Positions 1 to 7,177 of a stretch of 25,119 bases of DNA are shown one piece after another. Position numbers and translations under genes: made by a program. Each line of letters starts with the position of its first letter. The stretch's first letter is position 1. Below the pieces are notes generated by a model, which had not been told where the DNA came from, searched no databases, and was given only the letters and a program-made list of their open reading frames with translations. Source of the stretch: TWA4 sp964613155 (lineage in GTDB: Bacteria > Bacillota > Clostridia > Lachnospirales > Lachnospiraceae); contig CAZTHP010000035.1 of assembly GCA_964613155.1 (NCBI GenBank), forward strand, positions 1 to 25,119. The letters are read 5' to 3'.

Positions 1-137
1 ATCGGCATCAGATTCAAAAGTAAAATCCGCAGCGGTCGAATATCCTGTGCCTGCGCCCGCTTTTCTCCCATCATGAAAATATTTTCCGCTTCCAATATGG
101 CATGTGCCGGAAGTCCATCCTGTATTCTGATCGGCAT
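1..137 (-). CDS. metA: Homoserine O-acyltransferase MetA, N-terminal fragment
   Basis: Only the first 45 codons are present; the gene runs off the left edge. The translation begins MPIRIQDGLPAHAILEAEN and continues through an IFMMGEKRAQAQDIRPLRI stretch to LLNLMP. This is the conserved start of the MetA family (homoserine O-succinyl- or O-acetyltransferase), which activates homoserine in methionine synthesis. The ATG is preceded by a strong AGGGGGG ribosome site about 7 bases upstream. Acyl-donor specificity (acetyl versus succinyl) cannot be judged because the active-site region is outside the window. The gene lies 132 bp downstream of ligA on the same strand. I see no terminator hairpin between them, so read-through is possible, but the intervening DNA is a degenerate tandem repeat that could also hold its own control sites. 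Confidence 0.85.
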   Translation of the reverse strand, partial: MPIRIQDGLPAHAILEAENIFMMGEKRAQAQDIRPLRILLLNLMP

Positions 138-207
138 CGCAATCCCCCCTGTTTCTTATAGTTCCCCTGTTGTTTCTATCCTATTTCTTTTTTAATAAGC
201 GTCATGA

Positions 208-304
208 TTCGTTTTCCAAATCATTTACTTTCCGAATGACTCATCTTCCCGAATCCGTCACTTTTCGAATCAATCACTTTCTGAATCAGTCACCTTCTGA
301 ATCA
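208..304. repeat. Degenerate 16-17 bp tandem repeat, six units
   Basis: Six consecutive units can be set out at 208-223, 224-239, 240-256, 257-272, 273-288 and 289-304. Read on the plus strand, each resembles GTCACTTTCTGAATCA; most end in GAATCA or a close variant. One unit is 17 bp, the rest 16. The two right-most units and the ligA stop codon lie inside the end of ligA, where they encode the acidic TDSESD tail. The remaining units fill the gap between ligA and metA. A similar array with the shared core ATTCNGAAAG (minus strand) lies upstream of larE. Confidence 0.7.
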
Positions 305-2240
305 TTTCCAGAAAATCTTTTTCTGAAAGAATTGGAATTTCAAGTTCTTTTGCCTTTTTATTTTTCGCAGAATTTGATGTTGTGTCATTATTGATCAAAT
401 AACTGGTTTTTGAGGTAACGGAACCTGTGACCTTTCCACCCAGCTGTTCAATCTCCGCTTTTAAGGCATTTCGATTCGCATAATGTATCAGCGAACCGGT
501 AATGACAAAGACTTTCCCGGAAATTCCACTTTCTTTTGCAACCTGCTCTTTGTGTAAAGAAAGTTCCTGAAGCAGTGCTTCATAGCCTTCTCGATTTGCT
601 GCATTGGCAAAATAAGCGGCAACTGCTGCTGCTGTAACTGGTCCGATTCCTTCAATTGCACAAAGTTCTTCCTCGGTCGCATTAGCTATTTTGGCAGAAT
701 CTTGATCAAAATAATGGCAGATCAGGCGCGCCGTTGCCGGGCCGACACCGTCGATTCCTAAGCTGTAAAGAACACGGGCAAGTGTTGTTTCCCGTGATTT
801 TGCGATCGATGCCATCAATTTTTCATAGGATTTTTCTCCCATGCCTTCCATCTCTACGATTTCATTCCGATAAGACTCCAATGCATAGAGATCTGCAAAT
901 CGGTGAATCATACCCGCTGCCACCAGTTTTTCAAGGGTTGCTTCTGACAGGCCATCAATATTCATGGCATCTCGACTTACAAATAATGCCAGACTTTTAA
1001 TCTTTTTTGCAGTACAATCCGGATTCGTGCAGTACAAACTTTTCGTTTCGTTCAAAATTCGAACTTCTGTCGCCCCACCACACACCGGACAATGGCTCGG
1101 AATCTCCAATGTGGCACTGCGTGTCAGGTTTTGTGCAATCTGCGGAATGATCATATTGGCTTTGTAAACGGTAATCCGATCGCCTTCGCCCAGCTCCAGT
1201 GCTTCTACAATACTCAGATTGTGGACACTGGCACGGCTTACGGTCGTTCCTTCCAGCTGTACCGGCTCAAAAACTGCTACTGGATTAATAAGCCCGGTTC
1301 GAGATGCACTCCACTCGATCGTCTTTAAGTGGGTTTCCGCGGTTTCATCGGCCCATTTAAACGCGATGGAATCCCTTGGAAATTTTGCAGTTCGGCCTAA
1401 ACTTTGTCCATAGGCAATATCATCATAGATTAAAACCAGTCCATCCGAAGGAAGATCACAGTCGGAAATCTTTTCCGCAAATTGCTGGATTTCAGCTTCA
1501 ACTGTTTGAGCTGTTACTTTTGCATACTCTACGACATCAAAGCCCTGCTCATGCAGCCATTGGAACTGCGTTTCCCGCGATGAAAAGGAAAGTTCCTCTG
1601 CTGATACCAAAGAAAAAGCATAAAAATGCACACCGCGGGAAGCGGTTACTTCCGTATTCAGCTGTCTAACAGAACCGCTGCAAAGATTTCGAGGATTTTT
1701 ATACTGCGCATCGACATCTTCCATCTCTTGATTGATTCGCTGAAAAACGCTGTAGGGAATCACCGCTTCTCCTCGCAGGACTAACTCTCCCGGAAAGGCA
1801 ATCTGAAGGGGCAGATTCGCAAAAGTTCGGGCATTTGCAGTGACCACCTCACCTACTTCGCCATTGCCTCTCGTTACCGCCTTTTCTAACTTACCATTGC
1901 GATATGTCAGTACAATCGTCAGACCATCCAATTTCCAGGAAAGAAGCCCTTCTTTTTCTTTTAACCAATCAGCCAACTCTGCTGCACTTTTTGTTTTATC
2001 CAGTGACAGCATCGCAGATGCATGCGCTTCCTTAGGCAGTTCGGTCAGCAATTCATACCCTACATGAATCGTAGGACTGGAAGCCATAACGATTCCCGTC
2101 TGTTTCTCCAGTGCTTCCAGCTCATCATACAGCGCATCATATTCATAATTGCTCATAATCTCGGTATTTTCCTGATAATACGCCTTTGATGCCCGATTCA
2201 GAATCTCAATCAATTCCTTCATTCTTTTGGACGAATCCAT
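270..2240 (-). CDS. ligA: NAD-dependent DNA ligase LigA (clostridial variant)
   Basis: This enzyme seals nicks in duplex DNA using NAD+. Counting from the chosen ATG, the adenylated lysine is K103 in SWKLDGL (KxDG motif). It is followed by the TRGNGEVGE block (canonical TRGDGxxGE), GELVLRGEAV, a four-cysteine zinc finger (CPVC...CTNPDC), helix-hairpin-helix repeats (GIDGVGPATA, IEGIGPVTA) and a C-terminal BRCT domain (ISGKVFVITGSL to SEKDFLEMI). The length of 656 residues is normal. An in-frame ATG eight codons upstream exists, but AAAGGGAG sits just ahead of the ATG at 2240, so I start there. The start overlaps the end of the rluF-like gene by 35 bp. The D-to-N change in TRGDG and the general wording match a LigA subgroup I recall from Lachnospiraceae; it may be a second paralogue rather than the essential ligase. 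Confidence 0.92.
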   Translation of the reverse strand: MDSSKRMKELIEILNRASKAYYQENTEIMSNYEYDALYDELEALEKQTGIVMASSPTIHVGYELLTELPKEAHASAMLSLDKTKSAAELADWLKEKEGLLSWKLDGLTIVLTYRNGKLEKAVTRGNGEVGEVVTANARTFANLPLQIAFPGELVLRGEAVIPYSVFQRINQEMEDVDAQYKNPRNLCSGSVRQLNTEVTASRGVHFYAFSLVSAEELSFSSRETQFQWLHEQGFDVVEYAKVTAQTVEAEIQQFAEKISDCDLPSDGLVLIYDDIAYGQSLGRTAKFPRDSIAFKWADETAETHLKTIEWSASRTGLINPVAVFEPVQLEGTTVSRASVHNLSIVEALELGEGDRITVYKANMIIPQIAQNLTRSATLEIPSHCPVCGGATEVRILNETKSLYCTNPDCTAKKIKSLALFVSRDAMNIDGLSEATLEKLVAAGMIHRFADLYALESYRNEIVEMEGMGEKSYEKLMASIAKSRETTLARVLYSLGIDGVGPATARLICHYFDQDSAKIANATEEELCAIEGIGPVTAAAVAAYFANAANREGYEALLQELSLHKEQVAKESGISGKVFVITGSLIHYANRNALKAEIEQLGGKVTGSVTSKTSYLINNDTTSNSAKNKKAKELEIPILSEKDFLEMIQKVTDSESD

Positions 2241-3033
2241 GTTTTTCTCCCTTTCTCTGCTCATAAGACAAGTTTGAAGAATGCTCCAGCAAAGTCATCA
2301 GCTGCTGATACTCAGAACCTGTAATTTCCCGATACTTTCCTACTTCCAGATCATCCAGACGCACATTGAGCACGCGAACTCGCTTTAATTCGGTTACACG
2401 ATAATCCAAATATTCACACATGCGGCGAATCTGGCGATTCAATCCCTGTGTCAACACGATCCGAAAGGCCATTTTGCCCAAAGGCTCTACCCGACAGGGG
2501 TGTGTCAGCACCACCGGAGCATCCTCATCGTGTCCATAGCAGCCGCTTCGACGCACTTTATTGGTATCTGGAATCGGAACACCCTCACGCATCGCACGTA
2601 AAAATGCCTGTGTCAGCGGTTTATTGACCCGCACAATATATTCCTTTTCATGATGATTGGAGCCTCTGAGGATCCGGTTGACCAGATCACCCTGATTGGT
2701 CATTAAAATCAGTCCCTCTGATTCCTTATCCAGACGCCCTACCGGATAAACACGCGTGGGATAATTCAAAAAGCGAACAATATTATCCTTTTCTTTTTCT
2801 GCCGTCGTACAAACGATTCCTCTGGGTTTATTCACTGCCAGCAAAACGGGACGCGTTTTTCCGCCTACCACCCGTCCATCGACCTGAATTTCCATCTGAG
2901 CGGTGACTTTCATACCGGTCTGTGCCGGCTGACCATCTACCAGCACGCGGCCTTCTGCAATCAGCGCATCTGCCTGTCGTCTGGAACAAACTCCGGCTTC
3001 ACTTAAATATTTATTCAGTCTGATCGCTTCCAT
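2206..3033 (-). CDS. rluF: 23S rRNA pseudouridine synthase, RluF-like
   Basis: This is a 275-residue RsuA/RluB/E/F-family enzyme that isomerises a uridine in 23S rRNA to pseudouridine. An N-terminal S4 RNA-binding domain (IRLNKYLSEAGVCSRRQADALI) is followed by the catalytic motif VGRLDKESEGLIL, with D102 as the expected nucleophile. Then come the RGSNHHEKEYIV and GLNRQIRRMCEYL motifs. The NHHEKEY block and DLVNRIL spacing favour RluF over RluB. An ATG at 3045 is in frame, but GGAGGGG lies directly before the ATG at 3033, so that start is preferred. It overlaps queA by 23 bp and ligA by 35 bp, implying one transcript with translational coupling. Confidence 0.82.
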   Translation of the reverse strand: MEAIRLNKYLSEAGVCSRRQADALIAEGRVLVDGQPAQTGMKVTAQMEIQVDGRVVGGKTRPVLLAVNKPRGIVCTTAEKEKDNIVRFLNYPTRVYPVGRLDKESEGLILMTNQGDLVNRILRGSNHHEKEYIVRVNKPLTQAFLRAMREGVPIPDTNKVRRSGCYGHDEDAPVVLTHPCRVEPLGKMAFRIVLTQGLNRQIRRMCEYLDYRVTELKRVRVLNVRLDDLEVGKYREITGSEYQQLMTLLEHSSNLSYEQRKGEKHGFVQKNEGID

Positions 3034-4066
3034 CGTCCCCTCCATAAATCAACATCGCATCCCCAAAGCTAAAAAAGCGATAACGCTCCTGAATTGCTGC
3101 TTCATATGCTTTCATAATCTGCTCTTTTCCTGCCAACGCAGAAATCAGCATCAAAAGCGTAGACTGCGGCAAATGGAAATTTGTGATCAGCGCATCCAAA
3201 ATCTGGAATTCAAATCCCGGATAAATAAAAATTTCCGTCCAGCCGCTGCCTGCTTTGACATGTCCCTTTCGATCTGCGGCAGACTCCAGGGTACGACAGC
3301 TTGTTGTACCAACCGCGATCACGCGGCGTCCTTCTGCTTTAGCCTGATTGATCTTCTTTGCCTGTTCTTCTTCGATCGAATAAAACTCGGAATGCATATG
3401 ATGTTCTTCCACTTTATCCACCTTAACCGGGCGAAATGTTCCAAGACCAACATGCAGCGTAACCTCTGCGATTTCCACACCCATATCCTGGATTTCCTGC
3501 AATAATTCTTTTGTAAAATGCAGGCCGGCCGTCGGTGCAGCAGCGGAACCCTCATACTTCTCATAAACGGTCGAATAACGACTTCGATCCTTCAAGGTAT
3601 GCGTAATATACGGCGGCAGCGGAACCTGACCCAACTGATCTAAAATTTCATTGAAAATTCCTTCATACGAAAAGCGGATCAAACGATTGCCATCTTCTAC
3701 GACATCAATGATTTCCCCTTTTAATAAGCCATCTCCAAATGAAATGACCGTACCGGGTTTTGCTTTCTTGCCAGGTTTTACTAAGGTTTCCCAGACATCT
3801 TCCCCTTTATTCTTCAAAAGAAGCAGCTCGATTGCAGCACCGGTTCCTTCTTTCACACCATAGAGTCTTGCGGGAATGACCTTTGTATTATTGATTACCA
3901 GTACATCTCCTGCTTTTAAATAGGTTTTAATATCACGAAACGAACGATGCGCAATTTCTCCATTCGTCTTATTTAACACCAATAAACGAGACGATGCACG
4001 ATCCTGCAGCGGATCCTGCGCGATCAATTCTTCCGGCAGATCATAATCAAATTCTTTTACATCCAT
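3011..4066 (-). CDS. queA: tRNA preQ1(34) S-adenosylmethionine ribosyltransferase-isomerase QueA
   Basis: QueA transfers and isomerises the ribosyl part of SAM onto preQ1 at the wobble position of tRNA, giving epoxyqueuosine. The 351-residue length and motifs are typical: MDVKEFDYDLPEELIAQ at the N terminus, RSFRDIKTYLKAGDVLVINNTKV, AAPTAGLHFT, LHVGLGTFRPV, AVGTTSCRTLES and the C-terminal LITNFHLPQSTLLMLISA. A GGAGGAATATT ribosome site precedes the ATG. It is first in the queA > rluF > ligA set. The upstream lipoprotein gene ends in a strong terminator, so a queA promoter should lie within about 50 bp, where a 12-bp palindrome also sits. Confidence 0.97.
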   Translation of the reverse strand: MDVKEFDYDLPEELIAQDPLQDRASSRLLVLNKTNGEIAHRSFRDIKTYLKAGDVLVINNTKVIPARLYGVKEGTGAAIELLLLKNKGEDVWETLVKPGKKAKPGTVISFGDGLLKGEIIDVVEDGNRLIRFSYEGIFNEILDQLGQVPLPPYITHTLKDRSRYSTVYEKYEGSAAAPTAGLHFTKELLQEIQDMGVEIAEVTLHVGLGTFRPVKVDKVEEHHMHSEFYSIEEEQAKKINQAKAEGRRVIAVGTTSCRTLESAADRKGHVKAGSGWTEIFIYPGFEFQILDALITNFHLPQSTLLMLISALAGKEQIMKAYEAAIQERYRFFSFGDAMLIYGGDDGSDQTE

Positions 4067-4097
4067 AATATTCCTCCAAAATTTAACATCCTAACAC

Positions 4098-4109
4098 GGA
4101 CAGCTGTCC
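4098..4109. promoter_or_regulatory. 12-bp palindrome upstream of queA
   Basis: GGACAGCTGTCC is a perfect palindrome lying 32 bp before the queA start and just after the upstream terminator. In such a short promoter region it could be an operator. I cannot place -35 and -10 boxes with confidence, and a 12-bp palindrome can arise by chance. Confidence 0.3.
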
Positions 4110-4117
4110 TAATCTAC

Positions 4118-4145
4118 TTAAAAAAGAGGTGCCATCAGGCACCTC
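4118..4145 (-). terminator. Rho-independent terminator of the SH3 lipoprotein gene
   Basis: On the minus strand there is a perfect 8-bp stem, GAGGTGCC / GGCACCTC, with a TGAT loop, followed directly by TTTTTT. It lies 24 bp after the lipoprotein stop codon and isolates that gene from queA. Confidence 0.92.
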
Positions 4146-4168
4146 CTTGCTTATTGTTCCGGTTCTGG

Positions 4169-5422
4169 TTACTGCAGATACTCTGTCGCTACGTAAAGCG
4201 TCTTACCTTTATAGGAAATCTTGCTCCACTTCTTATCATAACCAGTTCGTGTTACTTTGGTGCCTCCCGGCAGCGTACCAGCAACCTCTGCATTCGCATC
4301 GGGCTGTTTTCTCATACGAACGTTCTGAGTTGCTTCTACCGTTTCGTCCACAGATTTGAAAGAAACACCCAGATCCGGTTTCTTCTTACTTAATAACTCG
4401 GAAAGAATATATGCCTTTCCATCTTTATAGCTGACAACGGTCCAATCCCCTTTTGTTCCCAGTGCGGTAATGGAATCTCCTGCGATCAGCTTTCCTAAAA
4501 GCTTGGAATCTGCCTTCGCACTCTTACGAATATTCAGATTCTCCTGCGCATACATCTTGACTTTTTTCTTAAAAGCTTTGTACTGCGTCTTGCTGGCAGT
4601 CGTTTCCGCTGCTTTTGTAGTCTCCTTCACCGTTGTCTCAGTAGCCTTTGTGGTCTCCTGAGAAGCAGATGAACTTTCCTTTTCTTTTGTTTCTTCCTGG
4701 CTGGACTCCGGTTCCTTGGTTTCTGCTTCACTGCTTTCCGGAACTTTACCAGCTCCTTCATTGAGCTTTGCGATCAGTGCAGAAAGCTTTTGATCCGATT
4801 CTGCTGCTTTGCTCAAAGAATCATTCACCGTCTGAATCAGTGTTGCTGCGCTATCACTTGCATGAACTTCTTCCAACCATGCTGCAACTTCGCCATCAAC
4901 GGTTCCATTGTTAATATAAAGCTTACCATCTTCGTCTGTGCACACATACTCCCGGATCATACTGGGTGCAAGGGTATCGATATTCTTAAACTTCACTTCA
5001 TAATATACATATACCACATAAGTACCATCTAAAATACCATCTTTTGTATAGCACTTGATATTCTGATAATCCTCAATATACTCTATCTCTTTTGCAACGG
5101 TATCCTTATCTGGTGCATTCACCATGATCTTGCCCAGTGCTTTTACATCACCTTTGGCCAAATCCTTAAAATACGTTACAAAAAGTTCATAAATACCGGA
5201 ATCGGTATCTTCTTTCAACTCAATCGCAGTTTCCGGAATGCTCTCCGTCTCGTTAATCGGTATAATCTCCCCAGACTCACCCTCACCTTCAGTTGAAGTG
5301 GAACAGCCTGTCAGAACAAACATAAACATCATCGAAAACAGACAGATCACGCTGATATGCTTGAAAAACAGTCCGCGTGCTTCTGTATGATCCTGATGTC
5401 CAGCTGCCTTTCCTCTGGTCAT
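4169..5422 (-). CDS. Lipoprotein with two C-terminal bacterial SH3 domains
   Basis: The 417-residue protein is exported and lipid-anchored: a hydrophobic segment (about residues 21-37) ends in the lipobox LTGC with C40 as the lipidated cysteine. Residues about 65-200 form a globular domain of unknown family (YELFVTYFKDLAKGDVKALGKIM...). A Ser/Thr/Glu/Lys-rich linker (about 225-285, repeated ETTKA) follows. Then come two SH3b-like modules, the first around NLNIRKSAKADSKLLGKL and the second around NVRMRKQPDANAEVAGTL. Such modules usually bind peptidoglycan or wall polymers, so a cell-surface role is inferred. The ribosome site AAGGAGGAGACAG precedes the ATG. It is a single-gene unit between the tRNA terminator and its own terminator. 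The specific function is unknown. Confidence 0.88.
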   Translation of the reverse strand: MTRGKAAGHQDHTEARGLFFKHISVICLFSMMFMFVLTGCSTSTEGEGESGEIIPINETESIPETAIELKEDTDSGIYELFVTYFKDLAKGDVKALGKIMVNAPDKDTVAKEIEYIEDYQNIKCYTKDGILDGTYVVYVYYEVKFKNIDTLAPSMIREYVCTDEDGKLYINNGTVDGEVAAWLEEVHASDSAATLIQTVNDSLSKAAESDQKLSALIAKLNEGAGKVPESSEAETKEPESSQEETKEKESSSASQETTKATETTVKETTKAAETTASKTQYKAFKKKVKMYAQENLNIRKSAKADSKLLGKLIAGDSITALGTKGDWTVVSYKDGKAYILSELLSKKKPDLGVSFKSVDETVEATQNVRMRKQPDANAEVAGTLPGGTKVTRTGYDKKWSKISYKGKTLYVATEYLQ

Positions 5423-5466
5423 CTGTCTCCTCCTTTTTTGACAGCTTCATGCTGCATCATTCACTT

Positions 5467-5498
5467 GATATCAGTCAAATTCCTTAATTCCTGATATC
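5467..5498. promoter_or_regulatory. Inverted repeat upstream of the lipoprotein gene
   Basis: GATATCAG (5467-5474) and CTGATATC (5491-5498) form a perfect 8-bp inverted repeat with a 16-bp spacer. It lies 45-76 bp upstream of the lipoprotein start, in the only place its promoter can be. It is an operator candidate, but I could not assign matching -35 and -10 boxes. Confidence 0.3.
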
Positions 5499-5526
5499 GC
5501 TCAAAGTGTTCCTTTGTAATGATAAC

Positions 5527-5556
5527 AAAAGCACCTGCATTTTGCAAGTGCTTTTC
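5527..5556 (-). terminator. Terminator of the tRNA-Arg gene
   Basis: A 12-bp stem (minus strand AAAGCACTTGCA / TGCAGGTGCTTT, all paired with one T-G wobble) with a three-base AAA loop runs into TTGTTATC. It starts about 30 bp after the tRNA 3' end. The A/T-flanked stem could also act on the plus strand. Confidence 0.8.
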
Positions 5557-5586
5557 ACAAAATAAGAGTTTCTATCAAAACAAAAA

Positions 5587-5658
5587 TGCATCTGACAGGA
5601 GTCGAACCTGCGCACATGCCTCCGGAGGGCACTGCTCTATCCACTGAGCTACAGATGC
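5587..5658 (-). tRNA. tRNA-Arg (anticodon CCG)
   Basis: A full cloverleaf can be drawn on the minus strand. The acceptor stem is GCATCTG / CAGATGC and the D stem GCTC / GAGC. The anticodon stem is GTGCC / GGCAT with loop CTCCGGA, and the T arm is GCAGG-TTCGACT-CCTGT with one G-T pair. The discriminator base is A. The loop gives anticodon CCG, which reads the Arg codon CGG. The length is 72 nt and the CCA end is not encoded; TTTTTG follows. It stands alone with its own promoter and terminator. Confidence 0.95.
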
Positions 5659-5668
5659 ATCGATTTGA

Positions 5669-5697
5669 ATTATACATAATCTTCAAACATTTTGCAA
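5669..5697 (-). promoter_or_regulatory. Promoter of tRNA-Arg
   Basis: On the minus strand TTGCAA (5697-5692), a 17-bp spacer and a perfect TATAAT (5674-5669) precede the tRNA. The mature 5' end is 10 bp beyond the -10 box, so the 5' leader removed by RNase P would be very short. Confidence 0.9.
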
Positions 5698-5699
5698 GT

Positions 5700-6005
5700 A
5701 CTTTTTTTCAGTCCTACACCACTTTTATATTTTTTGTGTATTTTGTATCGTTTTCCCATACTTTTTCGGTATGAATTGTTTTATTTTGTAAACGATTTCT
5801 CTGCTATGCCAACATTTTTTCACATTGCGTCCCTTTACAGCTTTATGATTTCATAAAACAGACGTAAAAATTTACATTTTGAAAACTGTTTTTGAAATTT
5901 TATTTGATGGATCGTCCACGCCAACGAAATGCAAAGCATTTTGGTGGTTGCTTCTGAACCGTTCCGTAATCGGAAAATAAATCCTAAAAAGTAAGACTAT
6001 TTTTA
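5700..6005. other. AT-rich intergenic stretch with one imperfect hairpin
   Basis: No coding region is convincing here. The stretch separates the minus-strand tRNA promoter from the plus-strand DUF5688 promoter. The one notable element is a stem at 5921-5932 / 5936-5947 (CCAACGAAATGC / GCATTTTGGTGG, one mismatch and one wobble) with an AAA loop. It is not followed by a T-run. It could be part of a small untranslated RNA or a relic; I see no firm promoter for it. Confidence 0.35.
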
Positions 6006-6060
6006 TTGACAAACCTTTTTCAATGTGATACTCTTTATATGACTTTTCTTTTAGTCATAT
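6006..6060 (+). promoter_or_regulatory. Promoter and start-site inverted repeat of the DUF5688 gene
   Basis: TTGACA (6006-6011), a 17-bp spacer and TACTCT (6029-6034) with an extended -10 TGA lie 53 bp before the start codon. Right after the expected transcription start, ATATGACT (6037-6044) and AGTCATAT (6053-6060) form a perfect 8-bp inverted repeat with an eight-base T-rich loop. This could be an operator or a 5' mRNA-protecting hairpin. The same TGATACTCTTT -10 block occurs in the pduL promoter. Confidence 0.8.
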
Positions 6061-6086
6061 CCATTTTTCATTTCAGGAGGGCACTT

Positions 6087-7082
6087 ATGCAGTATAATCA
6101 TTTCATGAACTATATTCAAAACACATTTCAGCAGATGATGGGACCAGAGGTTCCCGTACAGATTCAACCCGTTTTAAAGAATAACAATGTACATCTCGAT
6201 GCACTTACCATTCTTCCAGAAGGGCAAAATGTCACACCTTCTATTTATCTGAATGACTACTATCGACAATATCAGGAAGGAACACCGCTCCCTGCAATTA
6301 TTCAGGAAATTCACGAGATTTACGAAACGAACCGCGGTTCTTTTCAAGTGGATACAGAGCTTATTCTAAACTTTTCTCTTGCCAAAAATCTGATTGCCTA
6401 CAAATTGATCCACTACGAATCCAACCAGGACCTTCTGCAAACGGTCCCGCATATTCGCTATCTGGATCTTGCCATTGTATTTTACCTGCTGCTTGGCAGT
6501 GATGCATCCGGAGATGCTACGGCACTGATCACCAATGAACATTTAAAGCTTTGGGGAAGTGATGTTGATACACTTTATGAACTGGCTGCACATAATACGC
6601 CTCTTTTATTAGAAACTACCTTCACTTCCCTGGAAAATCTCATGCGTTCACTCATTATAGAAGATTTAAAACGCGAAGCAGCGGCTTATAAAGAACAGGA
6701 ACAGATTTCGGATGCCGGAATGCTTTCTGATCAGACTCTGGCTTTAATGGCAGATGATATCTTAAAGCAATATACCGATCAGCAGAATCGCCCGGAGATG
6801 TTTGTTCTGACGAATAGCAGTCGCTGTAACGGTGCTGCGGCTTTGCTGTCAGAAAAAACCTTAAAACAGGCGGCACATACAATTGGCGGCAATTTTTACA
6901 TTCTTCCCAGCAGTATCCATGAAGTGATCCTGCTTCCAGATGAGGAAGATCTGGAGCCTTCCAGTCTTCTGGAAATGGTACAAAAGATCAATGCAGACGA
7001 TGTGGCACCAACAGAAAAGCTTTCCGACACCGTATATTATTACGATGCGGAAAGCCATCAAATTCATTATATCGAAGCTTGA
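6087..7082 (+). CDS. DUF5688 family protein
   Basis: The 331-residue protein starts MQYNHFMNYIQNTFQQMMG after a good AGGAGGG ribosome site. A longer in-frame start at 6006 is rejected because it would lie in the promoter. It resembles the DUF5688 proteins common, often in several copies, in Lachnospiraceae; the function of that family is unknown. Visible traits are no signal peptide or membrane segment, a middle part with LNDYYRQYQEGTPLPAIIQEI, and a C-terminal half with FVLTNSSRCNGAAALL, GGNFYILPSSIHEVILLP and a final VYYYDAESHQIHYIE. The last pair reads like a protein that monitors or processes a small-molecule or peptide signal, but that is only an impression. It is monocistronic and convergent with the trpA-like gene. 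Confidence 0.85.
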   Translation: MQYNHFMNYIQNTFQQMMGPEVPVQIQPVLKNNNVHLDALTILPEGQNVTPSIYLNDYYRQYQEGTPLPAIIQEIHEIYETNRGSFQVDTELILNFSLAKNLIAYKLIHYESNQDLLQTVPHIRYLDLAIVFYLLLGSDASGDATALITNEHLKLWGSDVDTLYELAAHNTPLLLETTFTSLENLMRSLIIEDLKREAAAYKEQEQISDAGMLSDQTLALMADDILKQYTDQQNRPEMFVLTNSSRCNGAAALLSEKTLKQAAHTIGGNFYILPSSIHEVILLPDEEDLEPSSLLEMVQKINADDVAPTEKLSDTVYYYDAESHQIHYIEA

Positions 7083-7162
7083 AAAACACTGCTTGTTCTA
7101 TCTCAAAAACAGCACGCATTTTCAAGGGTGATTCTAAATTGTTATCTTATTTTTACAAAACG

Positions 7163-7177
7163 AAAGGTTCAGCCTTT
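7163..7177 (-). terminator. Weak terminator-like hairpin at the end of the trpA-like gene
   Basis: On the minus strand AAAGG / CCTTT closes around the stop codon and is followed by CGTTTTGT. The stem is only 5 bp and the T-run is broken. No better terminator is visible between the two convergent genes (7083-7168). Confidence 0.35.

Noticed and set aside
208..304. CRISPR array
   Set aside because: Units are only 16-17 bp, adjoin without spacers and are degenerate; no cas genes are present.
5586..5774. Short plus-strand frame over the tRNA
   Set aside because: The HLTGVEPAHMPPEGTALSTELQ wording is the usual artefact of translating a tRNA gene on the opposite strand.
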